From contig NZ_CAHJXL010000001.1 of NCBI RefSeq assembly GCF_903645315.1, positions 1,664,001 through 1,728,000 of the forward strand: a stretch of DNA of 64,000 nt, given 5' to 3'. The notes under the pieces were generated by a model. It made no database searches. It saw only the letters and a program-made list of their open reading frames with translations, and had not been told where the DNA came from. Below are positions 52,701 through 59,417 of the stretch, in pieces. The position numbers and the translations under genes are program-made. Origin of the DNA: Victivallis sp. Marseille-Q1083 (lineage in GTDB: Bacteria; Verrucomicrobiota; Lentisphaeria; Victivallales; Victivallaceae). The first letter of the stretch is position 1. The number at the start of each line of letters is the position of its first letter.

Positions 52701-53536
52701 ACCGTCACCTCCCGGGTGATCGGCGGATAATCGTCGCGGATGATGCCGCTGCGGACGAAATCCAATGTGGCCCGCGCGGCGTGAGGACGGTCGTCCGTAT
52801 TGCGGAGCTGCCAGGTCAACTGCGGCATTTCATCGGCAAAAGTGACCGGCTCCAGGCTGCCGGTCAGGCCTCCGGCATTAAAGGCAACGGACGGATAAGC
52901 GGTGATATTGTGGAAATTGGTCAAAGGCTGACTCCAGGTGTAGCTGCTGATTCCGCTGTCGGTCGTCGCATTGTGGACCACCAGCATCCTGGCGGTATCC
53001 GCCGGCGGCGATTCCAGGCCGAGCGAAGACCACGGAATGCTCAATTCCAGATTCCAGCCTTGCTCGTTGAGGGAGGTGCGAACTTGCCAGTCGCCGTTCC
53101 AGGCGACATCGTTGCCGCGCTTGTCGAAAATGATTCCGGCCGGATTGACGACCAGTTGGATTTTGTGTTCCGCCGTTCCATCGAAGGCGAGGTGCAGTTC
53201 CATTGATTCTTCGGAATAAATTGCGGCGTCGCGTTCGGTCAGCGAAGTCGATATTTTGGTCGGATTCTGGCCGGAGGTTTGAAACGCGAGATAGAACCGT
53301 TCGGCATCGGCGGTCAGCCAGGCCCGCTGGCGTACCGCGCCGGCCGGCCGGGTGGAACGGTCGGCCGGCCGGAACGCGTTCAGTTGGCCGGATACCTCCC
53401 ATTCGCCGGGAGAAAGTGTCCCGTCGATTGTCGGTGGTTGCGGTAAAGTCGGAATGCTCAAGAAGTTGTCGGCAGCTTTGGCGGTGATGCCGCCCAGCAT
53501 CAGCAGGGCGGCGATTCGGCAGGCAATGTTTGTCAT
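49697..53536 (-). CDS. Very large secreted DUF6067-like glycoside hydrolase with CBM9-like and LamG-like modules
   Basis: 1279 aa from MTNIACRIAALLMLGGITAK, a signal peptide; longer starts would bury it. Residues ~25-230 are CBM9/DOMON-like (PTIDGTLSPGEWEVSGQ, SMELHLAFDG). Several beta modules follow; ~700-840 resembles LamG (GTLVMTLRPEF, LALCWDAGTVRLYENGREIG). The catalytic-type barrel occupies ~860-1180 (HQDWGKNYGDPYPADERR, GQLGLYYGGG, GDYYEGAMFSGDCR, DGLIFNHYSGN) and agrees with DUF6067-type glycoside hydrolases; DGDYYEG is the best place for catalytic acids. A beta-sandwich ends the protein. A pseudopilin gene precedes it by 64 bases. Confidence 0.82.
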   Translation of the reverse strand: MTNIACRIAALLMLGGITAKAADNFLSIPTLPQPPTIDGTLSPGEWEVSGQLNAFRPADRSTRPAGAVRQRAWLTADAERFYLAFQTSGQNPTKISTSLTERDAAIYSEESMELHLAFDGTAEHKIQLVVNPAGIIFDKRGNDVAWNGDWQVRTSLNEQGWNLELSIPWSSLGLESPPADTARMLVVHNATTDSGISSYTWSQPLTNFHNITAYPSVAFNAGGLTGSLEPVTFADEMPQLTWQLRNTDDRPHAARATLDFVRSGIIRDDYPPITREVTVEPHGTAQLELSPQLKLSEPVEARLSLTDLTGNREVFYYQAPLEYLPDYPISLVAKNYLPAGRCRLIASSRLPDETVVAYRLLTPSGQTAAEGDFTVRNHNGETEFAVTVTEGGDYRLQAEAVLPDGSPATFSQELPVLKNPEWLGNQCGLAHQVMPPYTPVTFTGEALHCLAGSYQFGNTNLPTQISSEGVPLLAAPIQLLADRNGATIDLSAGRLQPGEAAEDRIELAGSNAIDGLAYRAELSMEEDGFLWYELTLLPDRPQTLDRLALQIPFRPEIAEYIYPIDFTWNNYARTLDGDWHSAFRPVVTVYNDDRGLAWYAESMENWNCAAAEPLQLRPTAEGSVFSVALIDQPTVIDRPLKIGFGLQITPPKPYDARERRRRLTHWAGYDENLRDHLGTGALVYTPAEKFNPEAGTLVMTLRPEFPGGNTEIFSVSDSHGSLFRLFRQGGTGSWVGEQTTPDGDKLLFDTADLGLPADRINRQWTQLALCWDAGTVRLYENGREIGQAAASGLFGRPAENTEIRLCFGTTKVQADSSFQLRDLALFNRTTEPAAWQELSPDTAGVVLCENAGAAFQQYRTPGGGERFGVLSEVEIDGVKCWQLFNTFTDYRLGSGARYANMHQDWGKNYGDPYPADERRIKALHELVDHFHRRGGQLGLYYGGGVGDNAPMSRYFHELWVSEPDSRWGPDSNWNSGWINYLDPAFSASCVGADCWTDFIAFHAHKMIREFGTDGDYYEGAMFSGDCRNTAHGCGWIDRDGNLRDSFPLRKLHRHGKRLYQILMSRQADGLIFNHYSGNLMPLAGAWSHRLLLGEEYMIHQPGFQVDLPDFRAKFYGRQFGAPVEFLVYLNNPFQFREGLAYTLLHDINYSAYTLPALEGLVPVWRIFDRMNCENAEWLPYWHNRRQVRLSPQDPRIVCSLYLNAGESALAVVGNLTDEPQSVSVEIDPALLQFPGNTFSAAEMEWRRDLPVNDGKITIDIPARDVRLIGITPGKTLPVK

Positions 53537-53600
53537 GATTGATAAACCTGATCGTTGTTTGAAAGGTCGGAAGATTGGGGAAAAACGTTGGTCCTGAAAT

Positions 53601-54344
53601 TCAAATGCCGTCACAGTCGGCATCCCACGGGATCAGCAGTCCCCCGTTGGAAGCGTCCGAAGCGCCCTGATTGAATGATTGGACGCTGCCGTCAACGTGT
53701 GAACCGGTTGCCCGCTGACCGTGGGCGTCATAGGCGGCGGAGCCGGTGGTGGCGACATGCTTCAGGCTGGTGCTGTAGTCCGGATCGGTGTCGGCAATGT
53801 CGTTGTTATGGGTTTCGATGAAGTAAAGTTGGCCGGAAGGATTCCTGACCGCTGAAAATTTGCCCGGATAAGCATTATCGAACCAGAGGCTACTGAAATA
53901 ACTGTCCAGTGCCCAGTTGACGCCGTAGCCCGGACCGGAACACATCTTTTTGCCGTCGACCGGCACGCCCCAGTTGTATTTCCTTGCGGTGCTATCCATC
54001 CAGTCGTAAGTGACCGGACACCAGAATACTTCCGCGGTAGTAGCCTGCATTCCCTGCAGAAACAGGTCATCGCTGTTGCCGCCGACGTAACTGCTCAGAT
54101 AATACGGGTAATATAACGCGCCGCCGGTCGTGTTGTCCCAGTAACTGTTGGCCGGGAAACGGTCGTCGTTGTCACCGCCGTACATATGCGCCCCCAGCGT
54201 CACCTGCTTGAGGTTGCCGACGCATTTGATGGCGATCGCCTTGGCTTTGGCTTTGCCCAGCGCCGGCAGCAGCATGCTGGCAAGAATGGCGATGATGGCG
54301 ATCACGACCAGCAGTTCGATCAATGTGAAATTCTTTTTTGTCAT
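53601..54344 (-). CDS. Pseudopilin-like protein
   Basis: 247 aa. [20 protein letters not shown] with Glu5, then [20 protein letters not shown] and [16 protein letters not shown]; a Cys-Pro in FWCPVTYDW and an ending with [11 protein letters not shown] in place of the full H-x9-DG. GGAGGACAAAAA precedes the ATG. First gene of a unit with the DUF6067-like hydrolase. Confidence 0.92.
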   Translation of the reverse strand: MTKKNFTLIELLVVIAIIAILASMLLPALGKAKAKAIAIKCVGNLKQVTLGAHMYGGDNDDRFPANSYWDNTTGGALYYPYYLSSYVGGNSDDLFLQGMQATTAEVFWCPVTYDWMDSTARKYNWGVPVDGKKMCSGPGYGVNWALDSYFSSLWFDNAYPGKFSAVRNPSGQLYFIETHNNDIADTDPDYSTSLKHVATTGSAAYDAHGQRATGSHVDGSVQSFNQGASDASNGGLLIPWDADCDGI

Positions 54345-54679
54345 TTTTTGTCCTCCGGGTTGATAAAATTTCTTTTACTTGCAACAATTTCCAAACTGCC
54401 GTGAACACGGCGATGGTTTCACTTGCGGATGCCATGCGGTTTGTTTTTCGTGCTCCTGTCCTGGTTTCGTCAAGCCGTATTTGATCCCGATAATTATAGT
54501 ATAATCGATTTTTGCGCTTTTGACTACGCATAAAAAATCATAAAATGAGCAGAAACAACCATCAGGGAAGAATTTTTGGGTTGAAGAATGGATTACAACC
54601 CTGTTTCAGAAATTTTGAAGTAAAATTTATGCTGATTTGACCAAAAGGCCGGTCAAGCTCGACGAAGATCGGAATCTTT
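54345..54679. other. Intergenic region, promoter side of the pseudopilin
   Basis: No gene seen. On the minus strand TATACT and an overlapping TATAATT lie near 54490-54502, giving probable -10 elements; no good -35 is seen, and no LacI-type operator is present here. Confidence 0.35.
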
Positions 54680-55429
54680 TCAATCGGACGGTTCGGCATG
54701 AAGCAGAACCGGATTCCGCCGGAGCAGCCGGTCGCCGATTTCCAGCAGTCCGCCGCCATCGATCAGCAGCGTTTCCGCCGTTCCGAGTTTTCCTGAATTC
54801 AAAGCCCTGCCATTGATCAACGGCTGCCGCAATCGTTCGAAATCATAGGTGAACGGTTTGACGCCGAATGAAGGCAACGGGCGAATGACGCCCTCTTTCT
54901 GATAACGGGCATCGGGACGCGGCACGAATTCGACGTAAGGCACCCGGCAATGTTCTTCGATGACATGGATTGCCGTACAGGTGTTGAGCGAAACGCCGAT
55001 CAGCAGGATTTTGCCGTTGCGGCGCAGGAATTTTCCGAGCGGCGACTCCCAGCCGCAAGGCGTCATTTCCAGCGGGTGTGCCGTCAATTCCCGGCTGAGT
55101 GGCCCCCGGGCCGAAAAAGAATGGGTGAAATGAATGCTGCGATATTCGCCATATTGCTGCCGGAAGAGTTCGCTGAGAATGCCGACGCAGGACGGTGTCT
55201 CTTCGTAAATCCATAACGGGTCGTTGATTGCCGCCAAACTGAAAGTAAATGACGGCAAAATGACGGTTCCGGTCGGACCGACGGTCTGCAACAACGCTTT
55301 CAGTACTGTACCCGGTCCGCCGTCGACCGGCCCGATCCTTTTGAACGAACTGTGCGCCGTCACCAAATCGCCGGCCCGGATGCCCAGGCGGCGGAACATT
55401 TCCTGCAATTCGCCTTCGTTCAATCCCAT
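54680..55429 (-). CDS. AAC(3)-type N-acetyltransferase
   Basis: 249 aa. Family signature VTAHSSFKRIGPVDGGPGTV near the N-terminus, ILPSFTFSL (~70), FTHSFSARGPLSRELTAHPL (~110), ILLIGVSLNTCTAIHVIEEH (~150) with the conserved His. GGAGGAAG stands 4 bases before the ATG. Members acetylate the 3-amino group of aminoglycosides, but chromosomal homologues often act on other amines, including amino sugars, so resistance should not be assumed. Divergent from bioA. One phased TGACGG pair lies inside the gene (55250-55266). Confidence 0.85.
   Translation of the reverse strand: MGLNEGELQEMFRRLGIRAGDLVTAHSSFKRIGPVDGGPGTVLKALLQTVGPTGTVILPSFTFSLAAINDPLWIYEETPSCVGILSELFRQQYGEYRSIHFTHSFSARGPLSRELTAHPLEMTPCGWESPLGKFLRRNGKILLIGVSLNTCTAIHVIEEHCRVPYVEFVPRPDARYQKEGVIRPLPSFGVKPFTYDFERLRQPLINGRALNSGKLGTAETLLIDGGGLLEIGDRLLRRNPVLLHAEPSD
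55250..55266. repeat. 11-bp-phased TGACGG pair inside the acetyltransferase gene
   Basis: TGACGG at 55250 and 55261, both within coding sequence; the only copy that lies fully inside a gene. Confidence 0.5.
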
Positions 55430-55558
55430 CGCTTCCTCCCGATTATTTTCGCCGCCGGCTTGATTTTTATCAATTTCAGCGGTAATTTCATAATTTATAT
55501 GAATTGCGTTTTTTTGCAATCCTGCATTCAGGAACAGTCTTTCATTTCGGAGTATGCG

Positions 55559-56869
55559 ATGAATCTGCCAGAGCTGGAAAAATTCGACCGTGAACACGTA
55601 TGGCATCCCTATACCTCGATGCGGCATCCTCCAGTCACCTTTCCGGTGGCCTCCGCCTTCGGGACGCGTCTGACCTTGGCGGACGGCCGGACTTTGATCG
55701 ACGGAGTCAGCTCCTGGTGGTCGGCCTGCCACGGTTACAACCATCCGGCCATCAACCAGGCGCTTCACCGGCAACTCGACCAATTGCCGCATGTGATGTT
55801 CGGCGGGCTGACCCATCAGCCGGCGGTGGAGCTGGCGGCCCGGCTGCTGGAGCTGGCGCCGGAAGGGCTGACGAAACTGTTTTTTGCCGATTCCGGCTCG
55901 ATCAGCGTCGAAGTGGCGATCAAGATGGCGATGCAGTATCAGCTCGGCAGCGGCCGGGCCGAGCGGCGGCGATTGTTGACGGTGCGGGGCGGATATCACG
56001 GCGATACGCTCGGCACGATGGCGTTGTGCGATCCGACCGAAGGGATGCACGCTTTTTTCGGCGGCGTGCTAGCTGAACATTTTTTCGCTCCGGCGCCGGC
56101 CTGCCCTTTCGAGGCGCCATGCCGGGAAAAGGACATTGCCGAACTTGCGGCCCTGCTGGAGCGGCACCAGCACGAAATTGCCGCCGTCATTCTGGAGCCG
56201 GTGCTGCAGGGGGCCGGCGGCATGCGGATTTATTCGCCGCAATATCTGGTCAGACTCCGTGAACTGTGCGACCGTTACGACATCCTGTTGATTCTGGATG
56301 AGATTGCGACCGGTTTCGGCCGGACCGGCCGGCTGTTCGCTGCCCAGTATGCCGGGATTGCGCCGGACATCATGTGCGTCGGCAAAGGCTTGACCGGCGG
56401 GTTTCTGACTTTGGCGGCGACGCTGTGCAGCGACCGGGTGGCCGCCGGCATCGCGGCCGGGCCGGTCGGGGCGCTGATGCACGGACCGACATTCATGGCC
56501 AATGCGCTGGCTTCCGCCGCGGCGTTGGCCTCTTTGAAACTTTTCGGCGAATATGACTGGCAGAGCCGGGTGAAAGCAATCGAACGGCAGTTGAAAACGG
56601 AATTGGCGGCCGCGGTGCAATCGCCGGCGGTAAAGGAAGTCCGGGTGCTTGGCGCGGTCGGCGTCATCGAAATGCGTTCTCCGGTGGATGCGCCGGCGCT
56701 CCAGCAGTTCAGCGTCGACCACGGGGTTTGGCTGCGGCCGTTCGGTTCGGTGATTTATACGATGCCGCAATTCGTCATCGAACCGGAAGAGCTCAGCCGG
56801 ATCACGGCAGTCATGTGTCTGGCTGCCGCGGCGGAAGCGGCAAAGAAGCCGGAGCGTTCTTTCTGTTGA
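55559..56869 (+). CDS. bioA: Adenosylmethionine-8-amino-7-oxononanoate aminotransferase
   Basis: 436 aa. BioA features: FDREHVWHPYTSM at the start, DGVSSWWSACHGYNHPAIN (~50), FADSGSISVEVAIKMAMQY (~110), YHGDTLGTMALCD, LDEIATGFGRTG (~245) and VGKGLTGGFLTLAATL (~275) with the PLP Lys; HGPTFMANALASAAALASL later. It makes 7,8-diaminopelargonate for biotin. GGAG precedes the ATG. No other biotin gene is in the window and no BirA-type palindrome is evident upstream. Confidence 0.96.
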   Translation: MNLPELEKFDREHVWHPYTSMRHPPVTFPVASAFGTRLTLADGRTLIDGVSSWWSACHGYNHPAINQALHRQLDQLPHVMFGGLTHQPAVELAARLLELAPEGLTKLFFADSGSISVEVAIKMAMQYQLGSGRAERRRLLTVRGGYHGDTLGTMALCDPTEGMHAFFGGVLAEHFFAPAPACPFEAPCREKDIAELAALLERHQHEIAAVILEPVLQGAGGMRIYSPQYLVRLRELCDRYDILLILDEIATGFGRTGRLFAAQYAGIAPDIMCVGKGLTGGFLTLAATLCSDRVAAGIAAGPVGALMHGPTFMANALASAAALASLKLFGEYDWQSRVKAIERQLKTELAAAVQSPAVKEVRVLGAVGVIEMRSPVDAPALQQFSVDHGVWLRPFGSVIYTMPQFVIEPEELSRITAVMCLAAAAEAAKKPERSFC

Positions 56870-56889
56870 AAAGAACTGAAATTTTTGAT

Positions 56890-56917
56890 CCGTCCATTGT
56901 CCGTCAGAAATCCGTCA
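56890..56917. repeat. Three 11-bp-phased CCGTCA-like units
   Basis: CCGTCC (56890), CCGTCA (56901) and CCGTCA (56912), exactly 11 bp apart, between bioA and the ABM gene on the plus strand. Confidence 0.6.
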
Positions 56918-56982
56918 GTCCAGTGGTAACCCGGTTGATTTTCAACCTGTTTTTTTTAATTTCCAATTCAGGAGAGTGAAGA

Positions 56983-57291
56983 ATGATTCATGTCATTGCC
57001 CGCATCGAAGTGAAGGAAGGGAAACTTGACGAATTCCTGGCGATCTTCAAGGCCAATATTCCAAATGTCATCGCCGAAAAGGGGTGTCATGGTTACACGC
57101 CGTGCCTTGACGTCGCCACCGGTTTGCCGCCGCAAGTCAATTACAATGCCGGCTGCGTCACCATCCTGGAATGCTGGGAGTCCCGGGAGCATCTTGCCGC
57201 TCATCTCGCTACGCCGCATATGATCCGCTATGGCGAAGCGGTGAAGGAGCTGGTCAAAAACATGGAGCTGACCGTAGTCACGCCGGCCTGA
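56983..57291 (+). CDS. Antibiotic biosynthesis monooxygenase (ABM/YgiN-like) protein
   Basis: 102 aa, a single ferredoxin-like dimeric alpha-beta barrel domain: MIHVIARIEVKEGKLDEFLA, then KGCHGYTPCLDV, TILECWESREHLAAHLATPH. Members act as quinol or small-molecule monooxygenases without cofactor; the substrate is unknown. AGGAGAGTGAAG precedes the ATG. Triple phased CCGTCA units lie upstream and a strong terminator follows. Confidence 0.88.
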   Translation: MIHVIARIEVKEGKLDEFLAIFKANIPNVIAEKGCHGYTPCLDVATGLPPQVNYNAGCVTILECWESREHLAAHLATPHMIRYGEAVKELVKNMELTVVTPA

Positions 57292-57321
57292 CGCGGGAAT
57301 TACCGGCCTTTGCCGACGGCT

Positions 57322-57364
57322 GACGCCCCGGAATTGCGGAGAGCACGCCGGGGCGTCGTTTTTT
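57322..57364 (+). terminator. Rho-independent terminator
   Basis: Perfect 10-bp stem GACGCCCCGG/CCGGGGCGTC with a 16-base loop, followed by GTTTTTT; 30 bases after the ABM stop. Confidence 0.85.
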
Positions 57365-57372
57365 GAAATGCT

Positions 57373-58200
57373 TCAGATGCCGATGGGATCGTCGGTGAAA
57401 ACGACGCCGCCGTCGTAGGTCAGATTGGCGTTCGGTTTCCGATTGTTGGTGCGCAAGGCTTCTTCGATGGCGCTCTGCAGCATGTTCAAATAGTAGTTGG
57501 CGTTGCCCGGCGGCATCAGCACATTGTAGAGCCGGCTGTCCTTGTAAAACAGTTTGAGTTGAATGGCATCGGTCTGGGAGATCCGGATGGCGACGATTCG
57601 GAAATCACCGAAATTCATCAGCGCTTCACTGATCACTTCCAGCACCGGCTGCAGTTGCGGCAGCCGGGTGCCGGGGGTAACTCCTTCGGTGGGATGGCCG
57701 AAAATCACCGGCATGCGGGGATTGATTTCGACACACTCGTCTTTGGACATCACCATGCCGCTGAAATCCAGCACCAAATTGGACTGGGAATTGCCGAGAA
57801 AGGCGCGGGGGATTCGCTCGGAAATCGTCAGCTTCAGCGTGTCCGGCAGGATGCGCTCCACCTGGGCACTTTCGATGCTCGGGATGGAACAGAGCAACTG
57901 GCGCAATTTAGGCAGTTGATAAGAGAAGAGATTGTCTTCTTTGACGTTGAGTTGCAGTTTGCTGAGCAGCCGGTTGCGGCTGTCCTCTGTCTTGCCCCAC
58001 CAGCCCGGGCTGTCGATGACGACCCGCCGCAGCAGGAAATGATCGTTATGCTCGAACAGCAGTTTTTTGAACTGCCAGCAACCGAGCGCCAGCAATCCGA
58101 AGCAGCAGAAAACCACGGCGATCAGAATGATGCCGCGCAGATAGCGTTTATTTTCCCGTTTGACGGCGGGAGCCGTCGTTTTGGCAGCAGTTCTGGCCAT
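57373..58200 (-). CDS. ftsQ: FtsQ-like cell division protein (POTRA domain)
   Basis: 275 aa. Cytoplasmic basic N-terminus, one membrane helix (GIILIAVVFCCFGLLALGCW, ~23-43), a POTRA domain (~55-130: FLLRRVVIDSPGWWG, SIESAQVERILPDTLKLTI, SERIPRAFLG) and the FtsQ beta domain (LVLDFSGMVM, MPVIFG, RIVAIRISQTDAIQLKLFY). Topology and order fit FtsQ/DivIB. It is not next to ftsA, ftsZ or mur genes, which is unusual; it stands alone, convergent on the ABM gene. Confidence 0.82.
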   Translation of the reverse strand: MARTAAKTTAPAVKRENKRYLRGIILIAVVFCCFGLLALGCWQFKKLLFEHNDHFLLRRVVIDSPGWWGKTEDSRNRLLSKLQLNVKEDNLFSYQLPKLRQLLCSIPSIESAQVERILPDTLKLTISERIPRAFLGNSQSNLVLDFSGMVMSKDECVEINPRMPVIFGHPTEGVTPGTRLPQLQPVLEVISEALMNFGDFRIVAIRISQTDAIQLKLFYKDSRLYNVLMPPGNANYYLNMLQSAIEEALRTNNRKPNANLTYDGGVVFTDDPIGI

Positions 58201-58678
58201 AAATATTCAATCGTTGTTTTCGTTCATAATCGGAAATGTAATATAGCAAGTTTCCGGCTGTTGTACAGTCGGCAATGATTGGAAAATGAGAAAAAATAAT
58301 ATTTTCTTGATGAATCGAAGCGGTTCTCTCGCTCGGCGGGATCTCTGATTCCGGAAATGTCCGGATGAAAAAGAATAATCCAAAAAGATGGATTAAACCA
58401 TAATTTTCATTTTGGTTGATATTTGAGATATTTGTTGTTTTATTTGTTTAAAATTAATGAATTATATATAATCAAAATGGCGTTGTTGAAGATGATTTTT
58501 TAAAGAAACAAGAAAAAATACAAAAAAATGCGTGGATATGGTTGACTTGTTAAAAAAAATTTGCTATACTTATAATATGGTTTACAATGATTGAAGCGTC
58601 TGGAAATGTTTGCCATGGTGAAGCGAATATGCAATATCTCCGAATTTGATGAGATGAACAACAGGAAAGGAAGAGGCG
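58201..58678. other. AT-rich divergent intergenic region
   Basis: No gene seen. It contains the ftsQ upstream region (minus) and the pseudopilin promoter at 58542-58570 (plus). 58380-58560 is strongly AT-rich, as often seen upstream of strong promoters. Confidence 0.5.
58542..58570 (+). promoter_or_regulatory. Promoter of the pseudopilin gene
   Basis: TTGACT (58542-58547), 17-bp spacer, TATACT (58565-58570), immediately followed by TATAAT (58571-58576). Same -35 and spacing as the promoters at 24350, 32205 and 40759. Confidence 0.7.
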
Positions 58679-59401
58679 ATGAAACGAAATTTTACACTGA
58701 TTGAACTTTTGGTTGTGATCGCTATTATTGCGATTCTTGCCAGTATGCTGTTGCCGGCCCTGGGCAAAGCGAAGGCCAGGGCGGTCGCCATCAAATGCAC
58801 CGGCAATCTCAAACAGATCGGACTGGCCGTATTCATGTATTCGGATGATTCGGACGACTGGTTTCCGGCTGCGAATGAAAAAGACAACTGGCGTTCTCCG
58901 TGGCCGGTGACGTTCATGGACAATCAGTATTTGACGGCGGTGGAGGCGATGCAGTGTCCGGCGGCGGCGAAACATGTTCAAAAAGACGATGACAACTGGA
59001 ATGATTTCATTTCCGGCGGTCAGACACCCAGCTACGGGCTCAACTGGCGCTCATTCGGCTACAACCACGGTTTTCCGAACAATCTGGAGTGGCTGGGATG
59101 CAAGCGCAGTCAGATCGGTTCGTTTGGCAGCGAGAGCAGTTTGATTCTGATCGGTGACGGCATCAATCAATCCGAAGCGCCCGGAATGACGGACAACAGC
59201 CACGTCATCGCCTGGGGCAGTGTCTGGCCGTATGGCGATCATGGGGAGTGGTATATGCCGCATACCCGCCACGGCGTGCATGCCAATTTCGTCTTTGCCG
59301 ACGGGCACGCCGACAAGTTGGTCACCGATGAAATCATGCAGGCGGACCAATATTGGAATCCCTGCCGCAACCGTCAGGGCGTGTTCTGCAATTTCTATTG
59401 A
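58679..59401 (+). CDS. Pseudopilin-like protein (H-X9-DG type)
   Basis: 240 aa. [40 protein letters not shown], then a globular domain with [12 protein letters not shown] and the ending [16 protein letters not shown], the H-x-DG motif. GGAAGAGGCG precedes the ATG. Only 16 bases separate it from the hydrolase gene, so the two are certainly on one transcript. Confidence 0.93.
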   Translation: MKRNFTLIELLVVIAIIAILASMLLPALGKAKARAVAIKCTGNLKQIGLAVFMYSDDSDDWFPAANEKDNWRSPWPVTFMDNQYLTAVEAMQCPAAAKHVQKDDDNWNDFISGGQTPSYGLNWRSFGYNHGFPNNLEWLGCKRSQIGSFGSESSLILIGDGINQSEAPGMTDNSHVIAWGSVWPYGDHGEWYMPHTRHGVHANFVFADGHADKLVTDEIMQADQYWNPCRNRQGVFCNFY

Positions 59402-59417
59402 TCGGAGAATCTACGGA

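Noticed and set aside
54148-54404. Recurrent plus-strand frames opposite pseudopilin N-termini, with text like [20 protein letters not shown]; the same occurs opposite 24645, 29558, 38892 and 58679
   Set aside because: They are antisense images of the conserved pilin helix. Their similarity comes from the coding strand, and none has its own ribosome-binding site or conserved end.
54680-55429. Antibiotic resistance call for the AAC(3)-like gene
   Set aside because: Chromosomal AAC(3)-fold proteins often acetylate other amines and there is no mobile context; only the fold is supported.
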